Positions 10,547 to 19,351 of a stretch of DNA of 64,000 nucleotides are shown here, in pieces (position 1 is the stretch's first letter; every line of letters starts with the position of its first letter). Source of the DNA: Myxococcus guangdongensis (GTDB taxonomy: Bacteria; Myxococcota; Myxococcia; Myxococcales; Myxococcaceae); assembly GCF_024198255.1 (NCBI RefSeq), contig NZ_JAJVKW010000005.1:496001-560000 (forward strand), in the 5' to 3' direction. The translations under genes were made by a program, and so were the position numbers. The notes below the pieces were generated by a model, which was not told where the DNA came from, searched no databases, and saw only the letters and a program-made list of their open reading frames with translations.

Positions 10547-11818
10547 CTAGCGACCGCCGTCCGTCCCGCCCTGGCCGCTCCCGCCCACCCCGAGGCCCGG
10601 CGCCGCGTGCGCCTGGACCCGGACGTGCGCGCCGTCGGTGAGCTTGTCGGCTCCCTCCACCACCACCCGCTCGCCCACGCTCACGCCGCGGGTCACCACG
10701 GTGTCGTCGGCGTCCGTGGGGCCGAGCGACACGGGCTGGACCCGGACGGTGTCATCTGGCTGGAGGACGTAGACGAAGGGGCCCTGCACGCCGTGCTGGA
10801 TGGCCGCGGTGGCGACGACGGTCGCGTCGCGGAGCACGTCGATGCGCAGCCGCGCGTTGACGAACTGTTGGGGGAAGAGCTTGAAGTCGTGGTTGGGGAA
10901 GTCCGCGCGCAGGCGGGCGGTGCCCGTCGTCGGGTCGATTTGATTGTCGACGGTGGCCAGCGTTCCTCGCGCGAGCAGGCGCTGGTCGCCGCGGTCATAC
11001 GCGTCCACCGGGAGCGTCTGGTGGGCCTCCAGTCTGGCGAGGATGTCCGGCACGCGGTCCTCCGGCACGGAGAAGATGACCGTGATGGGCCGCAGGCTGT
11101 TGACGATGACGATGCCCGTGGAGTCGGCCGCGTGCACGATGTTGCCGGGGTCGACCTGTCGCAGGCCCACGCGTCCGGCGACCGGCGAGGTGATGCGTGA
11201 GTACGTGAGGTTGAGCTCCGCGGAGGCCACCGCGCCCTCGTCCGTCTTCACGATGCCCTCGTATTGCCGGACGAGCGCCGCCTGCGTGTCGAGTGTCTGC
11301 TTCGCCACGGAGTCCTGGGCGAAGAGGGTGCGGTAGCGCTGGAGGTCCAGACGGGCGTTCGTGAGCAGGGCCCGGTCGCGGAGCAGCTGGCCCTGGGCCT
11401 GCTCGAGCTGGACCTGGAACGGACGGGGGTCTATCTCCGCCAGCACGTCTCCCTCGTCGACGAGCTGGCCCTCCTTGAAGGCCAGCCGCATCAGCTGGCC
11501 GTCGACCCGGGTGCGCACCGTGACGGAGTGGGTGGGCGTCACCGCGCCCAGGCCGGCGATGAAGACCGGCACGTCGCGAGCCCGGGCCGTGTCGGGGACC
11601 ACCTGCTGGGCTCGGTCCTGCCCCGCGTCCGCGCCGTGTGGGCCCGCCAGGTGTCCCGCGGCCGCGTCACCGCGTCGCCGGACCTGGAAGACGGCGGCAC
11701 CGACGAGCACGGCCAGGGCCAACACGAGCCAGGGCCAGCGGCGGCGCCTGGGCGGAGGGGAGGGCTGTGTGCCCTCCGCTCCCGCGGGAGGATGTTCGGA
11801 GGCAGAACTCGTGTCCAT
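10547..11818 (-). CDS. RND efflux periplasmic adaptor, MdtA-like
   Basis: 423 residues. A basic segment (RRRRWPW) precedes one membrane helix (LVLALAVLVGAAVF), so the protein is anchored in the inner membrane with the rest in the periplasm. The lipoyl/barrel-sandwich halves are visible (VTVRTRVDGQLMRLAFKEGQ and LTYSRITSPVAGRVGLRQVD), flanking an alpha-hairpin, then beta-barrel and membrane-proximal domains. The C-terminus is Gly-rich. It links the two RND pumps to the outer-membrane channel. ATG at 11818 was preferred; a TTG at 11896 would add 26 residues, but that codon sits beside a hairpin likely to end the preceding transcript. Confidence 0.9.
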   Translation of the reverse strand: MDTSSASEHPPAGAEGTQPSPPPRRRRWPWLVLALAVLVGAAVFQVRRRGDAAAGHLAGPHGADAGQDRAQQVVPDTARARDVPVFIAGLGAVTPTHSVTVRTRVDGQLMRLAFKEGQLVDEGDVLAEIDPRPFQVQLEQAQGQLLRDRALLTNARLDLQRYRTLFAQDSVAKQTLDTQAALVRQYEGIVKTDEGAVASAELNLTYSRITSPVAGRVGLRQVDPGNIVHAADSTGIVIVNSLRPITVIFSVPEDRVPDILARLEAHQTLPVDAYDRGDQRLLARGTLATVDNQIDPTTGTARLRADFPNHDFKLFPQQFVNARLRIDVLRDATVVATAAIQHGVQGPFVYVLQPDDTVRVQPVSLGPTDADDTVVTRGVSVGERVVVEGADKLTDGAHVRVQAHAAPGLGVGGSGQGGTDGGR

Positions 11819-11856
11819 ACGCCCGTGCCGAAGCCCATGGGAGAGGCCGCGTCCTG

Positions 11857-11869
11857 CTGGGGCCCCCAG
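11857..11869. promoter_or_regulatory. Perfect 13-base palindrome in the efflux leader
   Basis: CTGGGG-C-CCCCAG lies about 40 bases before the adaptor start. Its position suits an operator or leader structure for the efflux genes, but GC-rich palindromes are frequent in this genome. Confidence 0.25.
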
Positions 11870-11899
11870 GGTGGATACGGGCCCGGGCGTCTTCAATCA

Positions 11900-11916
11900 C
11901 CCCGGTGGGGCCGGGG
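11900..11916 (-). terminator. Hairpin between histidine kinase and efflux genes
   Basis: CCCCGG-TGGGG-CCGGGG, 35 bases past the kinase stop codon. It could end the kinase transcript and separate it from the pump operon; there is no T-run, so it may only attenuate. Confidence 0.4.
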
Positions 11917-11950
11917 CTCTGTCCATGGCCGACACCTGGCCGTGCGCGGC

Positions 11951-13810
11951 TCAGCCCCGCGTCGTCGGCAGGGGAACGGCCATCACCGCGTCGCGCAGGT
12001 GTCGGGCATCGAAGGGCTTGGCGAGCACGGGGTTCTTCACCTCCTGCAGGAAGCGCTTCGTCTCCGGCGTGAAGGCCCCACCGCTGATGAAGACGATGCG
12101 CTCGTGCAGCCCCGGCCAGGTGTCGCGGACGGCCTGGTACACGTCCACGCCCGTCAGCTCCGGCATCATCAAGTCACACAGGATGACGTCGAAGGCGCTG
12201 TCGCCCCTCAGTCGCGCCAGGGCCGCGCGTCCATCCGGCACGGTGACCAGCTCATGGCCGCGCAAGAGCCGCCGCATCAGGTCCAGCACGCGCGGCTCGT
12301 CGTCCACCACCAGCACGCGCCGGCCCTCGGAGCGGGCGAGGGTCTGGAGGCTCGGCGCGAGCGGTAGGGGGGCTTCGGCGCGCGGCAGGGTGACCTCCAC
12401 CGTGGTGCCTCGCCCGGGCTCGCTGCGCACGTCGATGCGGCCTCCCAGCGCCGTGACGATGTCGCGGCAGATGGCCAGCCCCATGCCCATGCCCTCACCC
12501 GCGCGGCGCGTGGTGAAGAGGGGGTCGAAGATGCGCGGCAGGACCTCCGGCGCAATGCCGCAGCCCGTGTCGGAGACCGACAGCCGCACCTCGTTGGACC
12601 CGGCGTGCAGGCTCACGGTGATTCGGTTCTCGGAGACGTGGCCCTCGGGGATGGCGTGCGTCGCGTTGAGCACCAGGTTGAGCAGCACCTGGCCCAGCTT
12701 CGTCGACGTGCCACGGACCCGAGGCACATCCTCGCCATAGTCTCGCACCACCTGCGCGCGGTGGCGGAGCTGGTTGGCCGCCATCCTCAGCGTGCTCTCG
12801 GTGACGGCCTTGAGGTCCACCGGCTCCGTGGCCTCCACGTGCGTGGAGGACAGGGCCTTGAGGTCCGCGACGATGCGTTGGATTCGCAGCGTGCCCTCCA
12901 GCGCCTCGTCCAGCACCTGGAGGCACTCCGCGTCCGTCGGCTCGCTCACGTCGGGCAGCCGCTCGCGCAGGTACTCCAGGTTGCCCGTCGCGTACGCCAG
13001 CGGGTTGTTGATTTCGTGCGCCAGCCCCGCCGCGAGGATGCCCAGCGACTGCGCGCGCTGCTCGCGCTCCTTCTCCTGCAACAGCTGCGCGTCCCGACGC
13101 TTGCGGTCCACCGCGCTGACCACCACGTGGGCCGTCAGTCGCATCAGGTGCCGCTCCTCGGGCGTCCACTCGCGCGCGGCGTCCACCGAGTCGAAGGCCA
13201 TCCACCCGAGCAGCCTCCCGGCGAGCAGCAGCGGCGCGGTGATGTACGAGCGCACGCCCAGAAACGCGCAGACGCGCCGCTCCTCGGCGGCCTCGGGCGG
13301 CAGCCGCCCCGCGTCCGTCACCGTCACCATGCGCCCCGCGCGCAGCTCATCGAGCGACCAGGGGAAGCTCACCAGCGAGCGCCCGCGGTGCTGCGCCAGC
13401 CCATGGGCCCGCATGCCGGGCGAGAACCACTCGTACGCCTCCGACAGGTGCTCGCCGTCATCCGACAGCAGCGTGACGTAGCCGCGCTGCGCGTCGATGT
13501 TCCGCCCCAACACCTCCAACGCCGCGCGCACGCCCGACTCCAGCTCGTCCGGAGGCAGGTTGAGCAGCTTCTGGGACGTGTCCGTGAGCAGCGACCAGCT
13601 CTTGAGCAAGAGCCCCAGCTCCCCACGCATGCGCCGCAGCGACGCGGCCTCCTGCCGCAACGCCGCGGACGTGCCCTCGGACAGCTCCGGGGCCTGTGTT
13701 CCGCTGAGGTTCTCCAGGACGTCGGCGGACCGCTGGAGTCGCTCCAGCAAGGTCCTCGAGTCCGCTGCATCGGCGGACAGCTCCGGGCTGTTCCGCGGCG
13801 GCTCCGTCAT
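11951..13810 (-). CDS. Hybrid sensor histidine kinase (GAF-HisKA-HATPase-receiver)
   Basis: 619 residues, no membrane segments, so cytoplasmic. A helical N-terminal segment (about 20-75) precedes a GAF-type sensory domain (about 75-235). The dimerisation/phosphoacceptor helix has LAAGLAHEINNPLA with the phospho-His at 265. The ATPase domain shows the N box (LLNLVLNATHAI), G1 (DTGCGIA), F box and G2 (GMGMGLAICRD). A C-terminal receiver domain carries DD at 503-504, the phospho-Asp at 546 and Lys 598. There is no adjacent DNA-binding response regulator, so output must go through the receiver or a distant partner. It precedes the efflux operon on the same strand and may sense its substrate, by analogy with BaeS-mdtABC; this is inference. 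ATG at 13810 has GGAGGGGG upstream. Confidence 0.9.
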   Translation of the reverse strand: MTEPPRNSPELSADAADSRTLLERLQRSADVLENLSGTQAPELSEGTSAALRQEAASLRRMRGELGLLLKSWSLLTDTSQKLLNLPPDELESGVRAALEVLGRNIDAQRGYVTLLSDDGEHLSEAYEWFSPGMRAHGLAQHRGRSLVSFPWSLDELRAGRMVTVTDAGRLPPEAAEERRVCAFLGVRSYITAPLLLAGRLLGWMAFDSVDAAREWTPEERHLMRLTAHVVVSAVDRKRRDAQLLQEKEREQRAQSLGILAAGLAHEINNPLAYATGNLEYLRERLPDVSEPTDAECLQVLDEALEGTLRIQRIVADLKALSSTHVEATEPVDLKAVTESTLRMAANQLRHRAQVVRDYGEDVPRVRGTSTKLGQVLLNLVLNATHAIPEGHVSENRITVSLHAGSNEVRLSVSDTGCGIAPEVLPRIFDPLFTTRRAGEGMGMGLAICRDIVTALGGRIDVRSEPGRGTTVEVTLPRAEAPLPLAPSLQTLARSEGRRVLVVDDEPRVLDLMRRLLRGHELVTVPDGRAALARLRGDSAFDVILCDLMMPELTGVDVYQAVRDTWPGLHERIVFISGGAFTPETKRFLQEVKNPVLAKPFDARHLRDAVMAVPLPTTRG

Positions 13811-13884
13811 CGATACCCCCTCCACTCTCCCCGCACGGGCTTCCCCAACCCGTGACGTGGATTTCAGTCGCGCCGGAATAATGC

Positions 13885-13926
13885 CACTGGTTTGTTCTCT
13901 GCATCCAGTGTGCAGTTTTGAAAACT
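13885..13926 (-). promoter_or_regulatory. Inverted repeats upstream of the hybrid kinase
   Basis: CACTGG (13885) and CCAGTG (13905) form an inverted repeat, and AGTTTTGAAAACT at 13914-13926 is a perfect 13-base palindrome and one of the few AT-rich spots here. They lie 75-115 bases before the kinase start and may be operator sites. No clear promoter was found. Confidence 0.3.
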
Positions 13927-13955
13927 TCAACCCGGCGAAAGGTGGTGTGCGGGGC

Positions 13956-14882
13956 TCAGAGCGAGGGAGGTGGAGGGACGGTGAGGTGGTCGGGAGTGGG
14001 GAAGGAGTGGGGGCGCAGCAGGCGGCCGCCCTTGAAGCCACGCCATTGGACGTAGCGGCGGAAGTCCCGGAGGAAGGCCTCCTGGGACAGGCCCACGGCC
14101 TGGGCGAAGGCCTCTGGGAAGTCGGGGCCCTGGCTCATGACGCGCAGGACGCCCCGGGCCACGGGCTCGCCGTAGCGGCGGACCAGGAAGGTGAAGGCGT
14201 GGTGGGCGGCGCTGTAGACGATGTCGCTCTCGCGTCGGTAGAGCGAGTCCGCCTGGGCCAGCGGGTCCGCCTGGGGATGCAGGCCGTAGTAGCGGGCCAG
14301 GTCCTCGAGGGACGCGGTGCGGTAGCCCTGCTCGGCGGTGTACGAGGCCATGCCCTCGCGGAACCACAGGGGGATGCGCTTGCGCGTCCAGCCCATCCGG
14401 TCCGAGGCCACCTGGTACATCAGGCTGTGGGTGAGCTCGTGCAAGAGCAGCTCGTCCACCTGGGATTGGCTGGCGCCCATGAGCGTCCACGTGCGCGGGC
14501 TCTGGAGCTCTATCTGTTCGTAGCGGGCCCAGGCCCTGAGGAAGTCGTGGTTGGGGCGGTTGGCGGCGCGCTCGAGGGCGGCGTGGTTGGGGTGGATGAT
14601 GATGGAGACCGAGTCATCGAAGCTGCCCCAGCGCGCCATCCGGGGCAGGGCGCGCTCGACGGCCAGCCGCACCTGGTCCGCGGCGGCGGTGTCGCGCGGC
14701 TGGAACTCCAGGGTGATGCGCGCGCCGCTGGAGGTGGGCAGGGCCGTGGTCTTCGCGAGGGCGCCGGCAGGGACGGCCGGGGAGATGTCCACCGTGCTGC
14801 GGCGTGGAGCCTGACAGCCTGCGAGCATGGCCATGAGGGCCGCCCCCACGACGAGGAGGCCCGCGCGTCCCTGTCCGTCCAT
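13956..14882 (-). CDS. Lipoprotein with gluzincin-type (peptidase MA-like) metalloprotease domain
   Basis: 308 residues. The signal peptide ends in a lipobox (MLAGCQAP), so the protein should be lipid-anchored. The zinc-binding helix LLHELTHSLMYQ and the downstream WFREGMASYTAE supply the HExxH plus distal Glu pattern of gluzincin/peptidase MA proteins. The remainder is helical with a proline-rich tail. The substrate is unknown; its neighbour upstream on the same strand is a phosphatase-superfamily enzyme 20 bases away, so the two may be co-transcribed. ATG at 14882 was chosen because it opens the signal peptide and has GAGGGG just before it. Confidence 0.8.
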   Translation of the reverse strand: MDGQGRAGLLVVGAALMAMLAGCQAPRRSTVDISPAVPAGALAKTTALPTSSGARITLEFQPRDTAAADQVRLAVERALPRMARWGSFDDSVSIIIHPNHAALERAANRPNHDFLRAWARYEQIELQSPRTWTLMGASQSQVDELLLHELTHSLMYQVASDRMGWTRKRIPLWFREGMASYTAEQGYRTASLEDLARYYGLHPQADPLAQADSLYRRESDIVYSAAHHAFTFLVRRYGEPVARGVLRVMSQGPDFPEAFAQAVGLSQEAFLRDFRRYVQWRGFKGGRLLRPHSFPTPDHLTVPPPPSL

Positions 14883-14902
14883 CCATCCCCTCGTCACGAG
14901 CG

Positions 14903-15838
14903 TCACTCCACTGCGAGCCAGCGCATCACGGTGCGTCCCACGTCGGCGACGGTGGAGAGCGCCTCCACCTCCGGCGACGGAGGCCCGAAGTAGAGCACGG
15001 GGACGGGGTGAAGCGTGTGTCCGCGCGTGGACAGGTCCTCCACGTTGCCATGGTCGCTGCACACCATGAGCCGCGCGTCGGCGGGGCGCGTGGCGAGCAC
15101 CGCGCGCAGGAAGGCGTCGAAGGTGTCCAGCGCGGCGTGGGCGGCGGTGAAGTCCTGGGCGTGCCCGGCCTCGTCCGCGAGGTAGTGCTCGAAGTAGGTG
15201 AAGTCCGCGCCCATCGCCACGCGCCAGAAGATGTCCGCGGCCTCCTCGGGCGTGCGCTCGGGCGCGGGCAGCCCGAAGGCGCGCGCGTGGGCGCCGGTGA
15301 TGTCGGGCGTGATGCCGTCCGCGGCGCGTGCGTCCTCCAGCGTGCGCAGCGGCACGTCGCCCGCGGCGAAGGCCAGCTTGGCGGCGGAGGGCTTCATGCG
15401 GCGGCGGGCCTCGGGGGGCGGGGTGAACTCCGGAGGCGAGGTGGTGGGGCGCCGGGGGACACCGAGCGCGTCCAGGTACGCGGCGGGGTAGGCGGTGGCG
15501 AACGTGGCCTCGCGGCCGGCGGCGCGCAGGCGCTTGACGATGGAGCGCTCGGCGAGCAGCGCGCGCAGGGCCGCGTTGGGGTAGCCCAGAACGTGCTGGC
15601 CGAGGAGCGCGGGGGCGGGCTCTCCGGTGAGGATGGCCGTCTGATTGGAAGCGGACTGGGGCCGACCGGACACACCGAAGGTCGTGTCCACCGGGATACA
15701 CAGGCCGCCGTCGGGCAGCGCGGGGCTCGGGGCGTCCTGGAAGCGGGAAAGCAGGTGCTCGCGGTGGGCGAGCGGGTTGATGGCCGGGTCCTTCCGGCCG
15801 ATGCCCACGCCATCGATGAAGAGGAGCGCGACGCGCAC
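14903..15838 (-). CDS. Alkaline-phosphatase-superfamily metalloenzyme (phosphomutase-like)
   Basis: 311 residues from the GTG chosen. The first strand RVALLFIDGVGIG supplies the first metal ligand of the iPGM/phosphopentomutase/alkaline phosphatase fold. SNQTAILTGEPA is the nucleophile loop, and SDHGNVED with GHTLHPVPVLYFG supplies the last metal-binding Asp and His residues, very like cofactor-independent phosphoglycerate mutase. At about 310 residues it lacks the full iPGM insert domain, so it belongs to the short uncharacterised metalloenzyme group. GTG 15838 matches the usual family N-terminus; ATG 15865 would add nine residues, has GGAGGG nine bases upstream, and would leave only five bases to the divergent gene. 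Confidence 0.78.
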   Translation of the reverse strand: MRVALLFIDGVGIGRKDPAINPLAHREHLLSRFQDAPSPALPDGGLCIPVDTTFGVSGRPQSASNQTAILTGEPAPALLGQHVLGYPNAALRALLAERSIVKRLRAAGREATFATAYPAAYLDALGVPRRPTTSPPEFTPPPEARRRMKPSAAKLAFAAGDVPLRTLEDARAADGITPDITGAHARAFGLPAPERTPEEAADIFWRVAMGADFTYFEHYLADEAGHAQDFTAAHAALDTFDAFLRAVLATRPADARLMVCSDHGNVEDLSTRGHTLHPVPVLYFGPPSPEVEALSTVADVGRTVMRWLAVE

Positions 15839-15870
15839 GGCTCGTGACTGTATCCTCGAACGCATACCGC

Positions 15871-16956
15871 ATGGCCCTCCACGGCGACCTCTTCAGCTAC
15901 CCGCTTCCCGAGTTCCTTCAATGGTTGGACAGCTCCCGCAAGACGGGCACGCTCCAGCTCTCCTGGGAGGCCGGCGAGCGGAAGCTCTTCCTGCTCTCCG
16001 GTCAGGTGGGGGCCACCGCCTCCGAGGGGCTCCGTGGCCGCGTGGCCCGGCTGCTCGCGCTGGCGAAGCTGGCCTCGGGCACCAAGGTGCTCGCCGCCTT
16101 CGATGAGCTGTCGCGCACGCCGGACGTGGACGCCGCCTTCGATGTGCACGGCATCCAGTCGCGGTGGATACGCGACCTGGGCCGCGAGGAGCTCTTCGCG
16201 GCGATGACGGATTTGACGATCGCCGGGCGCGGCACGTTCCACTGGACGGAGGACGCGGACCGCTCGGGCGAGGACTGGGTGCCGTCGGACATGGGCATCC
16301 GCGAGCTGCTCTTCGAGTCCTTGCGTTGGGTGGATGAGCAGCCGGACGTGGACAAGGCGCTGCCCATCGACGCGCTCAGCGTGCGCGCGCTGGCGCCGCC
16401 GAGCCCGAGCCAGCCGCTGATGCACAGAATCATCCTGGGGCTGTGCGCCACGCCGCAGAACCTGGGGCGGCTGCGCCTGTCGATGGGCGTGTCGCGCTCG
16501 TCGGTGACGCGGCGGGTGTACGAGCTGCTCCGCTCGAAGCTGGTGGAGGTGGAGGGCGCGCCGCAGGTGGAGGCGGACCCGGTGGCGGAGATGCTGGAGA
16601 AGGGCGCGGTGCTGATGCGCGAGGGGCAGTACGACGCGGCGGGCATCGTCTGCGCGTCGCTGCTCGCGAGCGACCCCGCGGACCGGCGCGTGCGCGAGTT
16701 CGCCCGGCTGGTGCAGCGCGAGCACGTGGCCGCGCTCTACTCGGACATGCCGCCGCTCCTGATTCCCGTCGTCGTGCACGACCCGCAGGGCATGGCGCTG
16801 CTCAAGCCCGAGGAGCGGCAGATCGCGGGCCTCGTGAGCGGGACGTGGGACGTGTCCACCATCGTCCTGGCCAGCCCCTCGCGGGAGCTGGAGACGCTCA
16901 AGACGCTGGCGAAGCTGCTCCGGATGGGGCTGCTCCAGCTCACCGCCCCTCGCTGA
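15871..16956 (+). CDS. DUF4388 (PATAN) domain protein
   Basis: 361 residues. It opens with MALHGDLFSYPLPEFLQWLD, the typical beginning of DUF4388/PATAN domains, which are abundant in myxobacteria and are thought to act as signalling adaptors. The middle (about 180-230) has a winged-helix-like segment (MGVSRSSVTRRVYELLRSKL). A helical repeat-like region follows, and the C-terminus (LKPEERQIAGLVSGTWDVST) resembles a second small helical domain. It is convergent with an MglA-like GTPase gene, 22 bases away. GTG at 15844 would add nine residues. The domain is clear; the role is unknown. Confidence 0.8.
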   Translation: MALHGDLFSYPLPEFLQWLDSSRKTGTLQLSWEAGERKLFLLSGQVGATASEGLRGRVARLLALAKLASGTKVLAAFDELSRTPDVDAAFDVHGIQSRWIRDLGREELFAAMTDLTIAGRGTFHWTEDADRSGEDWVPSDMGIRELLFESLRWVDEQPDVDKALPIDALSVRALAPPSPSQPLMHRIILGLCATPQNLGRLRLSMGVSRSSVTRRVYELLRSKLVEVEGAPQVEADPVAEMLEKGAVLMREGQYDAAGIVCASLLASDPADRRVREFARLVQREHVAALYSDMPPLLIPVVVHDPQGMALLKPEERQIAGLVSGTWDVSTIVLASPSRELETLKTLAKLLRMGLLQLTAPR

Positions 16957-16978
16957 GGGAGGGGCGGCGGGGCCGGGC

Positions 16979-18190
16979 CTACTCCGACGCGGGCAGGCCC
17001 ACCGCGTTGAGCCGCGCGAAGGACTGCATCAGCACGTAGAGCGCGAAGGCCGCGTCGTCCACGCGCAGGTGCGACTGGGTGGAGAGGCCCTGCACGCGCA
17101 GCAGGTCCGCGCCGTCCATGCGCAACAGGAACGCCTGCTGCGACAGCGTGCCCTCGCCCGCGTACGCCAGCGCGCGCCGGATGGCGTCCGTGCACGCGGT
17201 GACGCAGGTGGAGTAGTTGCCCGCCATGAACGCGGCCTCGGCGGCGCGCGCGTGGTCGAAGAGGTCACCCGGTGCCAGCGCGCTCGCGGCGCCCAGCAGC
17301 TTGGGCCCCGCGGACTGGGCCACCACGGCGGGGGCCAGGACGGCGGGCGCCACGGGCGGCGGTGTCACCGGCGGCGGCGTCACCGGCTCCACGCGGGGCG
17401 GAGGCGCAATCGCGGGGAACGAGCCCGACGGCCGATGGGGCACGGGCGTGTTGGGCACCACCGCCATCGCGGGCGCATGGCCGCCGGACATCGCCACGGG
17501 GGGCGCGGCCGGGGGCTGGCGGTGCTGCAGGTGCTGGGCGAGCTGGGCCTCCAGGCCCGCGGGCTGCACACCGGCGGGCGCCACGGGGCGGGGCGGCGGG
17601 ACGATGCGCTTGGCGCGCAAATCCTTGATGACCAGCCGTGTGATCGCCTTGAGCGTGTCGAGCACGCCCCGGCCGTTGGTGGCCGCGGTCTCGAAGTCGG
17701 GCACGCCGCGCGGGTTGAGCTCCTGGCGCAGCTGCTCCACGGTCAGCACGTGGTCCAGGTCGCGCTTGTTCCACTGCATCACCAGTGGGAAGCGGTCCAA
17801 CCGGATGCCGTGCTCGAAGAGGTTCTCCTCCAGGTTCGCCAGCGACTCGCGGTTGGCGTCCATGGCCTCCGGCTGCGAGTCCGCCACGAAGACGACGCCG
17901 TCGGCGCCCTGGAGCACCAGCTTCCGCGTCGCGTTGTAGAAGACCTGGCCGGGCACGGTGTACAGCGCCAGCCGCACCGAGCAGTCCCCGACGCGCTCCA
18001 CCTTCACGGGGAGGAAGTCGAAGAAGAGGGTCCGGTCGCCTTCGGTGGCGATGGACATCATCTCGCCTCGATGCGCGGGCCGGACGGTTTCGTAGATTTT
18101 CCGCAGCGAGGTCGTCTTCCCGGACAAACCCGGTCCGTAGAAGACGATTTTGGCGGCCACCTCGCGGGCCATCAGGTTCACGCTGCTCAC
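16979..18190 (-). CDS. MglA-like small Ras-family GTPase with C-terminal extension
   Basis: 403 residues. The first ~195 closely follow MglA: P-loop YGPGLSGKTTSL, switch region TEGDRTLFFDFLP, LYTVPGQVFYNATRKLVL and the NKRD guanine-specificity motif (QWNKRDLDH). MglA is the polarity switch of gliding and twitching motility in Myxococcus. Residues ~200-300 are Pro/Ala/Val-rich linker, and ~300-403 form a helical, TPR-like domain absent from MglA. No MglB-like GAP lies beside it. Its GTG start overlaps the anmK stop by 4 bases (GTGA), so it is translationally coupled to MurNAc recycling. It is not MglA itself, which is about 195 residues. Confidence 0.87.
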   Translation of the reverse strand: MSSVNLMAREVAAKIVFYGPGLSGKTTSLRKIYETVRPAHRGEMMSIATEGDRTLFFDFLPVKVERVGDCSVRLALYTVPGQVFYNATRKLVLQGADGVVFVADSQPEAMDANRESLANLEENLFEHGIRLDRFPLVMQWNKRDLDHVLTVEQLRQELNPRGVPDFETAATNGRGVLDTLKAITRLVIKDLRAKRIVPPPRPVAPAGVQPAGLEAQLAQHLQHRQPPAAPPVAMSGGHAPAMAVVPNTPVPHRPSGSFPAIAPPPRVEPVTPPPVTPPPVAPAVLAPAVVAQSAGPKLLGAASALAPGDLFDHARAAEAAFMAGNYSTCVTACTDAIRRALAYAGEGTLSQQAFLLRMDGADLLRVQGLSTQSHLRVDDAAFALYVLMQSFARLNAVGLPASE

Positions 18191-19341
18191 GGTGTCAGCT
18201 TTCCTAGAACGACTCGACGCTTCGCGCCAGTTGCGGACGGGACATTCGCGGGGGTTCCCACGAGGTACTCGGCGGCCAGCAGGGCGAACAAGGCCGCTTC
18301 CTTCGCGCCTTCTGGAAATCCAAGGCTATCAAGCCGGCGCACGGGGAGGGGAGCCAGTCGCGCTTCGAGTCGCCCCATCAATCGGGGATTCCGTGTGCCG
18401 CCCCCTGAGACGTACATCGCCTCCAGGTCCGGCGCTCGGGGAAAAACCCAGGTTTCGTACGCTCTCGCGGTGCTCTCCACGGTGAGCTCCAACGCGGTGG
18501 CCAGCAAGTCATTCGCCCGGTCCGGGTGTCTCGCCCAGAGTCGCTCCACGAGTGCGTCTCCGTAGCGCTCCCGGCCCGTGCTTTTCGGGGGAGGCTGGGC
18601 GAGGAAGGCGTCGGCGAGCAGCTCCTCGAGCAGCTCCGGAATCACCCGGCCCTCCGCGGACAGCGTCCCGTCCAGGTCGCACGCCAGCCGGTTGTGCGTC
18701 GCGCGCCGGGCCAGGCCGTCCAGCACCATGTTGCCGGGGCCGGTGTCGAACGCGAAGGTGTCGTCGAGGAGCGGCCCGACGACGGACACGTTGGCGATGC
18801 CGCCCAGGTTCTGGAGCGCGCGAGGGGCCTGGAGTCCTCGGAAGGCCACCCAGTCGAAGTAGGGCACCAGCGGCGCGCCGTGGCCCCCGGCGGCCACGTC
18901 CCGGGTGCGGAAGTCGCTGATGACGGGCAGCCCCGTGAGCTCGGCGATGACGGACGACTCGCCGATCTGCAGGGTGGAGGGCACGTCGGTGGTGCCCGGG
19001 GGATGGTGGGCCATCGTCTGGCCGTGGGAGCCGATGGCGGCCACGTCCGAGCGCGCCACGCCCGCCTGCTCCATCACCTGGAGCGCGGCGCGGGCGAAGT
19101 ACTCCCCCAGCTCGAAGTCGAGCCGGCTGAGCGAGTGTGCGTCCTGGGGGCCCAGCATCCGCGCCACCACGTCCGGAGGGAAGGGCGCCGAGACGTGGGA
19201 CAACAGCCGCAGCCGCGCGCCGCCGCCCGTGCCAGTCACTTCGCACAGCGCGGCCTCCACCGCGTCCGCGCTGGTGCCGGACAACAGCCCGATGCACAGG
19301 CGCGGTCGCTCGGAATCGGAGAGAGGAGGAGGGAGGCGCAT
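18187..19341 (-). CDS. anmK: Anhydro-N-acetylmuramic acid kinase
   Basis: 384 residues, the normal length. AnmK opens the 1,6-anhydro ring of anhydroMurNAc and phosphorylates it to MurNAc-6-phosphate during peptidoglycan recycling. Visible motifs are the nucleotide loop GLLSGTSADAVE, GSHGQTMAHHPPG, the catalytic-region DFRTRDVAAGGHGAPLVP, NLGGIANVS, DTGPGNMVLD and YVSGGGTRNP. The usual GTSxDGxD reads GTSADAVE, keeping the Asp. It follows murQ by 10 bases, and MurQ acts on its product, so the two form a pathway pair. ATG at 19341 is chosen because the GTG at 19371 would overlap murQ by 20 bases. Confidence 0.93.
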   Translation of the reverse strand: MRLPPPLSDSERPRLCIGLLSGTSADAVEAALCEVTGTGGGARLRLLSHVSAPFPPDVVARMLGPQDAHSLSRLDFELGEYFARAALQVMEQAGVARSDVAAIGSHGQTMAHHPPGTTDVPSTLQIGESSVIAELTGLPVISDFRTRDVAAGGHGAPLVPYFDWVAFRGLQAPRALQNLGGIANVSVVGPLLDDTFAFDTGPGNMVLDGLARRATHNRLACDLDGTLSAEGRVIPELLEELLADAFLAQPPPKSTGRERYGDALVERLWARHPDRANDLLATALELTVESTARAYETWVFPRAPDLEAMYVSGGGTRNPRLMGRLEARLAPLPVRRLDSLGFPEGAKEAALFALLAAEYLVGTPANVPSATGAKRRVVLGKLTP

Positions 19342-19351
19342 GCCTCCAAGT

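Noticed and set aside
13870-13900. Sigma-54-like element (TGGCAT then CGGC) upstream of the hybrid kinase
   Set aside because: The -12 GC core does not match and no enhancer-binding site is evident.
16979-18190. Calling the GTPase MglA
   Set aside because: It is twice as long as MglA, lacks an adjacent mglB and has a different tail.
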